NCBI GenBank assembly: GCA_014529385.2
Contig: CM043942.1
Coordinates: 6,697,001-6,755,000, forward strand
Direction of reading: 5' to 3'
Length of the DNA stretch: 58,000 nucleotides
From: Adiantum capillus-veneris
Lineage: Eukaryota > Streptophyta > Polypodiopsida > Polypodiales > Pteridaceae
Below are positions 1 to 11,339 of the stretch, in pieces. Under the pieces are notes generated by a model. That model did no database searches. It saw nothing but the letters and a program-made list of their open reading frames with translations, and was not told where the DNA came from. Positions within the stretch are counted from its first letter, which is position 1. Every line of letters starts with the position of its first letter. The translations under genes and the position numbers were made by a program.

Positions 1-125
1 AATTTTTGGCCCATTAATGGCAAGCGAGTCTATGCGATATGATGCGTTTCTACATCAAATCAACCAAGAAGGACGACAACGACACTGAAGACAAAGATGA
101 TCATGCCGTTGTAGACATGAACTAG
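1..125 (+). pseudogene. C-terminal tail of a retrotransposon polyprotein
   Basis: In frame 3 the last codons encode an acidic tail (KKDDNDTEDKDDHAVVDMN) that stops with TAG at 123-125, directly against a purine tract and an LTR start. An upstream piece in frame 1 (INGKRVYAI) suggests one frameshift near position 40. This is where the end of a pol gene should lie. No domain is recognisable in so short a piece, so the family is not assigned. The rest of the element lies outside the window. Confidence 0.4.
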
Positions 126-136
126 GAGGGTGGGAG
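124..136 (+). promoter_or_regulatory. Polypurine tract before LTR
   Basis: AGGAGGGTGGGAG is a nearly pure purine run immediately followed by TGTTGG, the expected arrangement for plus-strand priming at the 5' edge of a 3' LTR. Confidence 0.5.
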
Positions 137-1055
137 TGTTGGAGCCCCATTTGTCCAACTGTTGTAATGAGGCCATCTTGTAAAGCATATCAAATTCCCA
201 TTTTATGTCAAAGACGTCTTATCGTTTTGATCCATTCGTCTGGGTCATGTAAAGATTAATCAGTTAGTCAGGACTCAGATTTGTTCCCACTTTGTAATAA
301 TGAGTAAGAGAACCCATGTACATTTTTGAGCTAAGGTGGCTAAAGTATAAAAGTCACCTTAGAACCATTTTTGAATAACATTGTTTTTGAATATTAATCC
401 TGTGTCGTACGAGTTTGAGAGAGAGAGAGAGAGAGAGTCTTATCCTCTTCGCTACGCGCTTCTCCCTCACCGGATTTACAACGTGACTACACCATCGCGG
501 TAGTCTCTCCGAGAGCTACGCGCCCACGCCACACATTCACATTTTCGAGCTGTTCGCGATCGATCCTTCCTCGAGCTTGTTTTGCTTGTAAGTAGCACAA
601 ACAGTGTCTTTTTCAACAATCAATTGCTTTATGGAATGAGAAAGAGATTAGCTACACATAGATACTCATGAACTTAAGTTTCACCCACTTTTGGATTATG
701 ACCTGTTAGTCTATCGCGAATGTATTCGAGATAACTAGGGTTCAAATCTAGTGAGATTAAACTTATATGTAAGTATATCCTAGTGAGAGGATGGTGCCTA
801 GAAGTTTTGATGCGATTCCGAGTCCATTGGAAGTGTAAACGGTTTTGTGAGCGGTTAGGGATAGAGTGGGTTGCATTCTACCAGGGTTAGTGATTGATGC
901 ATCATAAAAGTGCGTATGTGTAGATTGGTCTCAGCCTGACAACCTAACGAGATTTCCTACGTGCACCTACGGGTTAGTCGTGTCATCGGATGATAAGTAT
1001 GTTGTCTGTGTCGTGCTTGTGAGTATGAACAGGGGAGTAGTTATGCCCTAAAACA
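137..1055 (+). mobile_element. LTR of a plus-strand retrotransposon (3' end uncertain)
   Basis: The LTR starts with TGTTGGAGCCCC after the polypurine tract. It carries a TATA box (TATAAAAG, 346-353) and, about 70 bp later, a (GA)n run at 417-437, both typical of an LTR promoter and leader. The right edge is a guess at the terminal AAAACA near 1055, chosen because it gives a TG...CA element of about 0.9 kb. No second LTR copy or target duplication is visible to prove it. Confidence 0.45.
346..353 (+). promoter_or_regulatory. TATA box in LTR
   Basis: TATAAAAG lies about 210 bp into the LTR and about 65 bp before a (GA)n tract. Position and sequence fit the U3/R boundary promoter. Confidence 0.5.
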
Positions 1056-2085
1056 TCCCTACATTCTTGCAATGTGTGGGTATAGGGAAGGTCTCCTTGG
1101 ATACTATAGGCGATTTTCAAATATTGCAAAACATAGTGTGTAAAGGTGGATACATCAACATCAACTTCTATTTCATAACACTATACATTTCCAATAGAGG
1201 GTCATTGATGTCTAGAAGGAAGAAGATACTCTTAAGTGATGTTTTATACTTTCTTACTAATGTCTAAAATGGTCAATTTGTTTGGCATCATATCCTCCAT
1301 GCACATGGTCCATAGTCTATGCACAGATATGGATCACTAGATATTTGGAGCATGCAAGGTATGGAGAAATCAAACTCCTCACAAATCAACGTTGTACAAT
1401 GCAAGAAGCTATCAAGACCATTCTTGCAACAAGTACAAAGTGTCAACTTAGAGGAGACCTCATAGAGTCCATAGATGTTTTTGCAGAGTCTCAACTGAGA
1501 TTCGTCACTACCAGAAGAGTGTAGTACTCAGGGAAAACCACCTTTTACACTTGCAAGGATGTGCTACAAAGCTCCAACACAAAGTTAGGAATGAGTGATG
1601 TCACCATTGACATAACCTTGGAGTCCATGGAGGTGCATTTGGTGGGTCTCTTTGTGGAGTCCATGGAGTTTTATTTAGTGGGTCTCTTTGAAGACACCAA
1701 CTTGCATGCAATCCACACTAAATATGTGATGATCATGGGAAGGACATGCAGATAGTCTATTGTCAATGAGCTCACAATAACCCTTTTGTTCGTACTCTTC
1801 AAGCAACATGATTTGACACCCAATGTATTCAGAAATTGTAATTGATAGTATTTTTGACTGTTGTGTACAATGTGCCATCACTCAAAAATCATTTAAGTCT
1901 TGTGTACATAGTGACTCATTTGTAAATAGTAAGTCTAGTGCACTTTCCACCTTTCCAAAAATCCATGTCGGGAAGGGCCTATGTAGCCATGTAGGCATGC
2001 ATCAAGGTCAAGGAATAGTCAGAGGGGGAAATGGAAACAGAAGAGAACATAATATCTTAGGGGCCAAAGGGGGAGCGGGGGCACC
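1056..2085. other. About 1 kb without a recognisable gene
   Basis: Only short open frames (60-90 codons) on both strands with no recognisable domain. It includes three near-repeats of 'GGAGTCCATGGAG' around 1620-1670. Nothing supports a gene. Confidence 0.5.
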
Positions 2086-2105
2086 TTAAGGGCGGGGGAG
2101 GAAGA

Positions 2106-2337
2106 GTTCAAAATTGTCATGCAAACATGTCCAATGGGCTTCAAATAGGCTAAAGTGTGGCCCTACATGGTCCACTTTTGCTTGATGCGGTAAAAAAGTG
2201 CATGTCCACAAGGCAGCAAATTTTGGCCAAACGAGGCCCTCCTTTGGCCAAAATTTTTTGCCTTGTGGACATGCACTTTTTTACCATATCAGGCCCATTT
2301 GAAGCCCATTGGACATGTTTGCATGAAAATTTTGAAC
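2106..2337. repeat. Imperfect long inverted repeat (MITE-like hairpin)
   Basis: The inner arms 2189-2231 and 2243-2285 are almost exact reverse complements around a 12-nt loop. The outer arms 2106-2149 and 2293-2337 also pair, for example CATGCAAACATGTCC against GGACATGTTTGCATG. The left side has about 30 extra unpaired bases (2150-2188). The G-rich and C-rich flanks (about 2087-2105 and 2341-2367) could extend the pairing. The size fits a foldback or MITE element; no target duplication was identified. Confidence 0.75.
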
Positions 2338-2349
2338 ACCTTCTCCTCC

Positions 2350-2367
2350 TCCCCCCCCCCCCCCCCC
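2350..2367. repeat. Poly-C run
   Basis: A long homopolymeric C tract at the right edge of the hairpin. It faces a G-rich stretch on the left edge, so it may be part of the inverted repeat. Confidence 0.8.
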
Positions 2368-2492
2368 TTCTCTCTTGCTTTCGTAGATTACCAAACATTG
2401 ACGTCGACTACAAGGTGCAAATGGCATGTGGGAGGAGATGAAATGGGTGGTGGTAGGATGAAGAAGGTCTAGATAAATGTCAAAAAGACCTT

Positions 2493-3819
2493 GTGGTTCA
2501 GCAGCTCAGTCCGATGAGTTTCATTTTTGTGCTCCGAGGGAAACTAGGGAAGTTCATCAAACACAACTACTTGTATAGGTGGCAAGCTCAAGAGTTCAAG
2601 GAGTGTTTGGCCAATTTTCCTGACAATCTAGTGGTGTCTATGGTGGATTTTGCAGATAATTACTCCTTCAAGGTGCATAACAAGATCCATTCAATGCATT
2701 GGTATTCATCTTGGGTCACAATCTTTGTTCACATTTCATACTTACGTGATGTGCTTGGTGCTATACAAAAGATGACTCACTTCTACATCTCTGATGACAA
2801 GACACATGACACTTTGTTTGTGCAGCACTATTTTCTTTTTCACAGTGAGTGGCTAAAAAGACACGGCTATAGTGTCAAGCGACATTGGGTGTGGTCGGAT
2901 GGTGGTGCATCACAATTCAAAGCAAGGCGGCCATTCTATTTTGTTGCACAACTCTTCAATATGATAGGTGTCGAAATGACGCACAATTTCTTTGCTTTGA
3001 GCCATGGAAAGAGTGAACACCCCGGGGCTGGTGTAGTGGTCAAAAGAGCCCTCACATAGGAGCAATTGAAATCTAACAGGTGGGGAGCCGCATAATGCTT
3101 CAAGCGTTGTTACATTCATCAATGCAACTCTGAAATCACTACCCACAGACAGGCAAGAAAGTCGATCATGTTTTTTCACAGGTCAAGCTCGGTGATGTCA
3201 ATAGAGTTATAGAGTAGGATTGCAAGCGCATGACAGGGTCTCGATCCTGGCACTGTGTCAATGGCTACAGTCGGACAAATATGCACAGACTAAGGCACAT
3301 GCTGCTCTCTTGCTTTTGTGGTGCGTACATCAAAGGTCAATGGAGGAGACGTTCCAACAAAGATCATGTGCAGGGGTGGGTATAATTGCAAATACAACCC
3401 ACAATTACGGATGAAGCGATGGAGAAGCGTCGAGCCAGGATGAGGATGAATACGCCCCCATGTATGCTGGCCACCATGATGACCTAAGCGATGCCTTGAT
3501 GGTTGGCTAGAACTTTGTAGTGATTGCAGAGGAGGCAGGTGAAGACTTCTACGTTCTGAAATGCACCAACACAAAGCGCCTAACCAAAACAGAGGAAAAG
3601 GGTCAATGGCACAACATCATTAAGAAACATTTGTATGTGGTTGAGGGCCTATTCTATGACAAGGTAAATGACCGAGATGATACTTATGTCCTTTTGGACA
3701 ACAAGCCCACTGCTCTAATCTACTCCCATCTGATGAAATGCATCAGGTTTTCCATGTCCGCGAGGGAAGGTGAGCATAATGTATATGATATGTCAAATGA
3801 CATATTTGAGCAAATCTAA
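2493..3819 (+). pseudogene. Decayed transposase-like gene
   Basis: An open stretch at 2493-3059 (188 codons) contains VDFADNYSF, an ISDDKTHDT segment, WSDGGASQFK and LSHGKSEHPGAG. This set resembles an RNase H-fold transposase-like family known to me from animal genomes with motifs of the type DFAxNY, SDGxxxQ(F/Y)K and HGKxxxDGxGG. The expected acidic residue after HGK is proline here, so catalysis is probably lost. Stops and frameshifts follow at 3060-3519. A further open stretch, 3520-3819, with EEAGEDFYVLKCTNTKRLT would be the C-terminal part. Family assignment is from memory of motifs and is tentative. Confidence 0.4.
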
Positions 3820-3929
3820 AACAGCAAGCGCCCAGAGGAGAACTTATAAGATATATCTCTGTGAATTTGACTTTGGCCAACACTTTTAATAGTAGCTAGC
3901 ACTTTTCATAGTAGAGTGATAAAAGACGT

Positions 3930-4760
3930 CTTTTAAAACACTTGAAAGCGGTTCTGAGCACTTAGCGAGTTGACCAGGACTTTACTGGCCCCCTGAACCA
4001 CTTTACCAGCCCTCAGAAACACTTAAATGCACTTTTGAGTACGTTACCAGTCCCATGTACCACTTGACTAACTCTTTGGAGCACTTAGGACCACTTGACC
4101 ACCAGCACTTTTAAGCACTTTATACCACTTGACAAGCACTATGAACCACTTGACCACATCCAAAACCACTTGGCCAGCACTTTATACCACTTGAAAATCA
4201 CTCTGAATCACTTGACCAGCACTTTGAACCACTTGACCAACACCTTGAACCACTTGGATAGCACTTTGTTCCACTTAACCGCTATTTACCAGCCCCATGA
4301 AAAACTTGACCAGCTCTTTGGACCACTTAGGACCTCTCGACCAGCACTTTTAAGCACTGTATACCACTTGACAAGCCCCTTGAGCCACTTAACCACCCCC
4401 CTGAACCACTTGGCCATCACTTTATACCACTTGACAGGCACTCTGAACCACCTGACGACCAGCACTTTGAACCACTTGACCAACCCCCTGAACCACTTGG
4501 ACAGCACTTTGTACTACTTGACCACCACTTAACAACCACTTGAACCACTTGACCAGCTGTTTGGACCACTTTGGACCACCTGACCAGCACTTTATACTAC
4601 TTGACAAGCACTATGAATCACTTGACCAGCTCTTTCAACCACTTAGGACCACCCGACAACCACTAAGGGCCACCTTTGAAGCACTTTATACTACTTGACA
4701 ATCACTATTGACCACTTGACCACACACACTTTGAACCACTTGACCACTTAACCAACACTT
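3930..4760. repeat. Degenerate minisatellite, about 21-bp unit
   Basis: Dozens of imperfect copies of a unit close to CACTTTGAACCACTTGACCAG run through this interval; spacing varies from about 10 to 22 bp. The 145-codon open frame at 4095-4532, rich in 'TLNHLT' repeats, is a by-product of the repeat and not a gene. Confidence 0.85.
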
Positions 4761-4951
4761 AACACCCAATCTAGTTGGCAGCAGTAGTTGACTTGCAAAA
4801 TTCTTCATAATATATTCAGGTTTAGATACATCAACAGTTTTCTTTACAAGGAGTTAGCTTTTTCAAGGAGTAAAGTCAGTTAGTTAGTAGACTGCTCTAG
4901 CCATTCTTGCTGACGTGGCCGCTTATAATTGGTTGCTGGACCTGGCATTTT

Positions 4952-5284
4952 TTATGCAAAAATTTTATGTTGTGCCCGTACTTTTCCATGTGCCAAATTC
5001 CAGTCCAATTGTGCAAGTTCATCCGTCCTGGCATCAAATGGCCATTCCCTAACAGTCTTGGCTCTGTCAGGAGTCTCAGTCCACTGTATTATAAATGAGG
5101 CAACCTCTTCCTTAAGGAAATTTTCCCACTGCCTCTCATTTTGCTTTTCTATCCTAGGCAGAATGACAAAGTTACTGGGATCATTGAAGTACATCTTATA
5201 AAGGGAATCATCTAGCAGTAAAGTGTTAGACTTATTGAACTTAGGAAAGAGGTGCCAAAAGGTTTCTAGTTTTTTGAAAAACAT
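4952..5284 (-). CDS. Hypothetical open reading frame
   Basis: A 110-codon minus-strand frame with normal-looking composition (motifs FNDPSNFVILPRIEKQNERQW and WPFDARTDELAQLDWNL). I do not recognise a domain. It ends just before the TGTTAG start of the G1 LTR, so it could be a fragment of an older element or of a host exon. There is no promoter, splice or homology evidence. Confidence 0.15.
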   Translation of the reverse strand: MFFKKLETFWHLFPKFNKSNTLLLDDSLYKMYFNDPSNFVILPRIEKQNERQWENFLKEEVASFIIQWTETPDRAKTVREWPFDARTDELAQLDWNLAHGKVRAQHKIFA

Positions 5285-5296
5285 TTGCTTTGGGGG

Positions 5297-6236
5297 TGTT
5301 AGAAGCTAGACACACCCTACGGAAATTGACTGCCCGGCAGATTATCATTTTTTGTAATTATTCATTTATTGAAAAAACCCGACATTTCACCTTGTAACAA
5401 ATATTGGGGCTTACAGAAGTTTCTAGATTGTATCCCAGTTTTGACATTTAGATTGAGTAGATGGTTAATTTGGAACTTTAGGGTTTGAGAATTGTAAGAT
5501 ATTTATACCACTTTTTGACCTTGATGAAAAAACCTTTTGTCATTTTTTAAAAAGAAAGTTTGAAGTCTGTGAGTGAGCGTCCTGTGTACGAGAAAGAGTG
5601 TGAGCTTCATCTTGATGCTACATGTGTACCAGTGGTCGGAATCGAGTGCAGAGAAGTGCAGCGTGTTGCCCCCGACGAGAGCTACACGCCGATACCTACA
5701 TTGCACGTGTACGGTTCGGTTATGCGAGCTCCATCTCCGAGCTTCATTTGGTGCTTCAGTGAGCATACGTTGTCCAATTTTGCATTGCAGCATATCCACA
5801 CGTTCACATTGAGTAGAGCTACACATAAGGCACTTTAGATTTTGGAAACGAAGACCTGCAAATTTTGGCCAGACATCCTACGTGATTTTGCACCGGGTGT
5901 TTTGGGTTGGGGTTTTGGTTCATAGACCTTAGGGAGAGCTACCTATTGGTGTTAGTAGGGTCTCCTTCAAGTTCTGTGGTGTTTCGAGATTGGTTGATGG
6001 GTGTTCGACTCTAAAAAGCATTGTAGGAAGTTTCCTCTTATGCACTCTTGAAGGCTGTGACTTATTAGACATTGGGTAGAGACCTCTGTAGGAATTAGTT
6101 AGGAGTCAGTGGAGTGTAGGTTGACACCCTATGCTTGCTTCCACGCGCCTGCAGGTCGAGCTTTGTCCTTAGCTGACAAATCTTGTTAGGTGAGTTCTCG
6201 CTGTACTGACGTCCGTCGCGGTGTATCCGTCCAACA
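5297..6236 (+). mobile_element. 5' LTR of G1
   Basis: Starts TGTTAG and ends CCAACA (TGTT...AACA terminal inverted bases), and is directly followed by a plausible primer-binding site. A TATA-like box (TATTTATACC) lies near 5500. One half-site of the palindrome family (AGACATCCTACGTG) is at 5871-5884. The matching 3' LTR was not found, so the left edge rests on the terminal motif only. Confidence 0.6.
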
Positions 6237-6237
6237 T

Positions 6238-6255
6238 TGGCGACACTGTCGGGGA
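6238..6255 (+). promoter_or_regulatory. Primer-binding site of G1
   Basis: TGGCGACACTGTCGGGGA lies 1 nt after the LTR terminal CA. It begins with the obligatory TGG (complement of tRNA CCA) and resembles the TGGCG...GGGGA sites of plant Tat/Athila elements, which use Arg- or Asp-type tRNAs. The exact tRNA was not determined. Confidence 0.7.
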
Positions 6256-8054
6256 CGAAAACCTTAGGTAGGTGACCGAGACTACTCCTTGAGGATAGGG
6301 ATTTTTTGGCTTGCCAAGAGTCTCGTTTTACATTTAGATAGGATCAGAGGGTGGAGGACTCTCTAGGTCTTAGAGGGAGTCTAGGAAGCGTGTGTCTGGC
6401 CTATATCCTTCTACTTAGGTAGGTTTAGGTAGACTGAGATAGTTTTAGATAATACTTGAGTTCTAGAGTAGGAGTTGGAGTGGTAGAAGCAGTGAGAGGA
6501 GAGCTTGAGAGTCCGGAGAGGCCAGAGAGCAACCAAAGCACCATTATCACCATTTCATATGAAGAGTAGGAGTAGAGTAAGTAGGACATCATGATTCAGA
6601 ATCTAGAGCACTTCATGCATGTATACTTTCTTGGTAGATTCATCACAAGGTTGTAAAAGACGCAGAAAGACGCAAAAGTGTGTTTGAAAGCTGAAGTGAA
6701 GTCCAAAAGTTATTGTGAGTGTTTCTGATAGAGCTGTAGAGCATCAGGAGCATTTCTATCAGGAAAAAATTTAACTTTAAGCTAGGAGATATCCTACGTG
6801 TAGGATGTCTACATGCTAATCTGATGGGAATTTTGGGATTTTGAGTTGACCAGTGTGTTCAAAAGGTGGGGTTTATCCTATTTTCACCTGGAAAGTGGAA
6901 ATTCAACCATATCTTGACAGGATAAGGCCAGATAGACTGTAATTGCCAGATATCCTACCCAAATTGTACCAAAGCATTATTTTAAGACTAAAACCATAGG
7001 ATGGCTGCATGAGCATGATCTGCATGACATATTGAGTGACTGAGAGAGGACTCATCTCATTTGGGTGAGAAAAGTGGGTTCTAAGCAGACTTTAGCACTT
7101 TTGACTGAAAAAGGAAAGAATAGCTAAAATTGGGGACTTTTGAAATCCAAACCAAAATCTAAGCATACCTCTGGGTTGCTGACATCAAGGAGAAGTTGTG
7201 GGTCAAGTCTGGGGTCAAACAGGCCAAAAAGACATCCTACACGTAGGATGTCATCTGTGTGATTTTGCACTCCAAACCTAATTTTGAGCATACCAAAGTG
7301 ATCAGCAACTCAAGGGGAGCCTGTGCTTTGAATTTGAAGCCATTCTGATGAAAAGACATCCTACGCGTAGGATGTCTAAAGCAAGAAATTGAAGCCAAAT
7401 ACTGACTGTGGGCATAGCAAGGTGTTGTATAGCCTGAGGCAAGCCTACTAGTCAATTTCGGGAGTTGATTAGACTGATCAAGACCATCAGCAGGCTGTCA
7501 GAATAAATTTATGATCCATTAACCAGCTTATAGGTGTCCAAATCAAAAAGTAAAAACAGTTGTGGACTCAGCACATCAAGGGGAATCCATAGTGTAAAAA
7601 TCCAGGCAAAACAGAGCAGGAGACATCCTACGTGTAGGATGTCTACTGGGGCCTACTGAAGAGAAAATTTGATTGGGCTTAGACAGTGAGGTTCCATTTG
7701 GCTTAAGGGTTATAGAACTTCTTTCAAAAGTGAATTTGGACCTTGTTTGGCCATTTGACGGAGCAAAGACTGAATTCAGACATTTTCACGTAAATTGACC
7801 AACATCTGAGGGAAGTATAGTTTTCAGATTAGCAGACTTAATCCAAAACATCAGCAATGTATAAAATACAGTAGTGGTTGAGCTTAACTCTCTAGTTATA
7901 CCAATCATTACTAAGATCACCTCTAGCAGATAAATGTTTTGATTCAATTGCCAAAACTAAACGCTTGTGTACAGGTATATTCAGGAGCAAAGCAAGAAGT
8001 TGTGCGGAGACTGATCCATTGCCAGGTGAGTGGTTGGATTTGGGATAAATTGCA

Positions 8055-8059
8055 TTGAT
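8055..8059. other. Target-site duplication (left) of the copia element
   Basis: TTGAT directly before TGTTAAG is repeated at 12127-12131 directly after the LTR end ...TAACA. This is a perfect 5-bp duplication typical of Ty1/copia. Confidence 0.9.
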
Positions 8060-8258
8060 TGTTAAGTATGGAGCTTGATTTACCCTTGTAATTTTCTGTG
8101 GTAAAAGCGCACATTTGTAAGGCCCCGGGGCATTATGAGGAGAAGCCATCGTGCGTGAAGGAAAATCACTCACCGGAAACCAAAATTTTCACGGACAAGA
8201 ATCAGGGGCAACTTTAGAGGCCAATGTGGCAGGTAAAGTAGAGAAAGATGCTCTAATT
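8060..8258 (+). repeat. LTR head plus gag end, repeated at 11340-11534
   Basis: This segment matches 11340-11534 nearly base for base; the main difference is a few bases in GGCCCCGGGGC against GGCCCCC. Its first part is LTR. The last part (about 8150-8258) reads in frame into the protease (AGKVEKDALILS...), so it is coding sequence from the gag/pol junction that is also present inside the 3' LTR. Confidence 0.85.
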
Positions 8259-11200
8259 CTCTCATTAGACAATGTGTCTAATTCCTGGATAGTAGATTCC
8301 GGGGCTTCATTCCATGCGACACCACAGAAGCAACATTTCCAAGACTACACCAAAGGTAATTTTGGGTATGTATACTTGGGAGATGATGAAGCTTGTGAGA
8401 TTGTCGGCAAAGGTACAGTTTCTATCAAAACTGCTAACGGAAATGAATGGAAGCTTAAAGATGTTAGGCATGTTCCTTCTCTTTGCAAAAATTTGATCTC
8501 TACAGGACAATTGGACGATGAAGGTCGCATTCGGAAACAAACGGTGGAAGATCTCAAAGGGATCTTTGGTGGTTGCCAAGGGTGAAAAAGTCGGTACACT
8601 TTACTTGTGTACTGTTAGCACGCAACCTTCAGCTTGTGCAGCAACTACAGAAGTTGACAGTGCGGTGTGGCACTACCGACTTGGGCATATGAGTGCCAAA
8701 GGAATGCAAATCCTTCAAACAAAGAAGCTTCTACCAGGTTTGAAAGAAGTGGACTTAGAGTTCTGTGAAGATTGTGTTTATGGTAAACAAAAGAGGGTAG
8801 AATTTCAAAAATCAGGAAATGAAAGAAAAAATAAAAACTTGAGTTGGTTAATTCTGATGTTTGGGGTCCTGCAAGTACACCATCACTTGGTGGCTCATTG
8901 TACTATGTAACATTCATAGATGATGCGACTAGAAAAACATGGGTTTATGTCATGAAGAATAAATCCGATGTATTTTCCATATTTCAAAGGTGGAAAGCCT
9001 TTGTGGAGAATGAAACAGGTACCAAGGTTAAATGCCTCAGATCCGACAATGGAGGCGAATATTGCAGCCAAGCTTTTGAAAGCTTTTGTGCTAGCAATGG
9101 CATTCGGAGGCAAAGGACACCTCAACAAAATGGGATTTCGGAAAGGATGAACAGGACAATCATGGAACGAGCACGAAGCATGCGGCTACATGCAGGCCTA
9201 TCGCTTGAGCTTTGGGCGGAAGCTGTAAGTACGTCTGTGTACTTAATCAATCGGTCACCCTCAACGGCATTGGATGGGGGAGTTCCAGAAGAGGCATGGA
9301 CAGGTAAACCGGTGAATTATGCATTTCGCAAAGTATTTGGGTGTGAGGCTTTCATGCACATAGATAGAAGCCTAAGATCAAAGCTAGATGCAAAGTCCAA
9401 AAAGTGTTTCTTCATTGGCTATGGAGAAGGAGACTTTGGGTATCGCCTATGGAATCTTGAAGATGGTAAAATCTTATGGAGTAGGGATGTAATTTTTAAC
9501 GAACAAAATATGTACAAAGATTACTTGGAAAGAAAACAAACAAAAGAAACAGATGATGAGTACATGGATCTTGAGGACGGTGAAGACTCAAGGACTGCAA
9601 ACGGTGACAATGTGCAACAACGTCAACCAAATGAGGAGCCTCAACCTATTCCCCGAAGATCTACAAGAGAAAGTAGACCTCCAAAAAGGTTTGTTCCTTC
9701 CTTCAACCATCTCTTGATCTCAGATTCTGGAGAGCCGGAATCATACGAAGAAGCTATGCAACATGAATCCAAAGAAGAATGGACGAAGAGCATGCAAGTG
9801 GAGATGGACTCACTACATCGCAACCAAACATGGGAGTTGGTTGAGTTGCCTAAAGGTAAGCGGGCACTTCAAAACAAATGGGTGTACAAGCTAAAGGAAG
9901 AAGAAGGTGGGAAGAAAAGGTACAAGTCTAAGCTTGTGGTAAAAGGTTTTTCTCAAAAGAAAGGTATTGACTTCAATGAAATATTTTCTCCTGTTGTAAA
10001 AATGAACTCAATTAGGCTTGTCTTAAGCCTTATGGCTGCTCATGATCTAAATCTCGAGCAAATGGATGTAAATACGACATTCCCTCACGGTGACTTAGAG
10101 GAGGAAATCTACATGCTTCAACCAAAGGGGTATGAAGTAAAAGGTAAGGAGAAAATGGTTTGTAGATTAAAGAAGAGCTTGTATGGTTTAAAGCAAGCAT
10201 CAAGACAATGGTACTTGAAGTTGGATCGATGGATGTTGGATCATGGATTCACAAGATGCAACTCGGATCACTGCGTCTACACGAAGAATTTCGGAGATGG
10301 GAAATTCATCATCCTAATGTTGTATGTTGATGACATGTTGATTGCAATTGCTAACATGCAGGACATCAAATACCTAAAAGAGGAGCTGTCCAAATCTTTT
10401 TCAATGAAAGATTTAGGTGCTGCAAAGAGGATACTTGGTATGAAAATATCAAGGGACAGGACGAAGAAGACAATAAAGCTATCTCAAGAAGATTACATCA
10501 AGAAGGTACTAGAAAGGTTTGCAATGCAAAATGCAAAACCAGTTTCTACACCTTTGGCTGGTCATTTTAAACTAACGTAGGATATGTGTCCAAAGACACA
10601 AGAGGAGATAGCCTATATGTCTAAAGTTCCATATGCTGCAGCGGTAGGTTCTCTAATGTATGCTATGGTCTGGACAAGGCCAGACATTGCACATGCAGTG
10701 GGAGTTGTGAGTAGGTTCATGGACAACCCAGGTAAAGAGCATTGGCAAGCTGTGAAGTGGATACTTAGGTATCTAAAAGGGACAACAACAAATGGTTTGT
10801 ATTTTAGAGGAACTGATATTTTTCTAGAAGGGTATGCTGATGCAGATATGGCAGGTGACAAAGATACTTGAAGGAGCACTACTGGCTATGTGTTCACGGT
10901 TGGAGGCACAGCAGTAAGCTGGGCTTCAAAGCTGCAGAAAGTGGTTTCACTCACGGAAGAAGAGTATGTAGCAATGACGGAGGCAAGCAAAGAAATTATG
11001 TGGCTTCACAGATTCTTAGAAGAGCTTGGATTCAAACAAGACAATTTTGTCTTGTACAGTGATAGCCAAAGCGCTATCCATCTTGCAAAGAACTCAGCCT
11101 TTCATTCAAGGACAAAGCACATTGAGGTGAGATATCACTTCATACGCACTCTTTTGGAAGAGGGACAACTAAAGCTAGGAAAGGTGCATACAAGTGAAAA

Positions 11201-11279
11201 TCCTGCAGACATGTTTACAAAGGTGGTCAACAAGGAGAAGTTGAGCTTTTGCTCATCTTCAATCGGCATTCAAGGATAA
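8151..11279 (+). pseudogene. Copia gag-pol remnant: protease, integrase, RT, RNase H
   Basis: Protease: WIVDSGASFHATP near 8288. GAG-pre-integrase: WHYRLGHMSAKGM and CEDCVYGKQK near 8670-8790. Integrase: SDVWGP, IDDATRKTWVY, RSDNGGEY and NGISERMNRT, giving the D,D,E set. RT: KARLVAKG-type motif as KSKLVVKGFSQ, SLYGLKQASRQW and MLYVDDMLIA (YVDD) near 10320. RNase H: ADADMAGD, SWASKLQKVVSLTEEEY and SDSQSAIHLAKN. Breaks: frameshifts near 8518 and 8850, TAG at 10578-10580, TGA at 10869-10871. The TGA stands where copia proteins usually have Arg before STTGY. RT motif LHGDL is PHGDL. Not functional as read. Confidence 0.92.
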
Positions 11280-11328
11280 GAAGCCAGAATGGAAAGCAGT
11301 CACAAGTTTAGTTTGGAGATCAGTCTCC

Positions 11329-11339
11329 AAGTGGGAGAT
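11329..11339 (+). promoter_or_regulatory. Copia polypurine tract
   Basis: AAGTGGGAGAT immediately precedes the TGTTAAG start of the 3' LTR. This is the usual copia plus-strand primer context. Confidence 0.7.

Larger units (their letters stand above)
6237..8059 (+). repeat. G1 leader with palindromic repeats
   Basis: Untranslated leader, without open frames that look coding. It carries complete palindromes (10-bp arm GACATCCTAC, 2-nt centre, reverse-complement arm) at 7231-7252, 7355-7376 and 7622-7643, a one-mismatch copy at 6787-6810 and a half-site near 6948. The context GCCATTCTGATGAAAA before 7355 matches that of the array at 23.6-24.5 kb, so both belong to one repeat family in the same orientation. 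Confidence 0.75.

Noticed and set aside
4095-4532. 145-codon repeat protein
   Set aside because: By-product of the 21-bp minisatellite, whose period is a multiple of three; the antisense frames are open as well.
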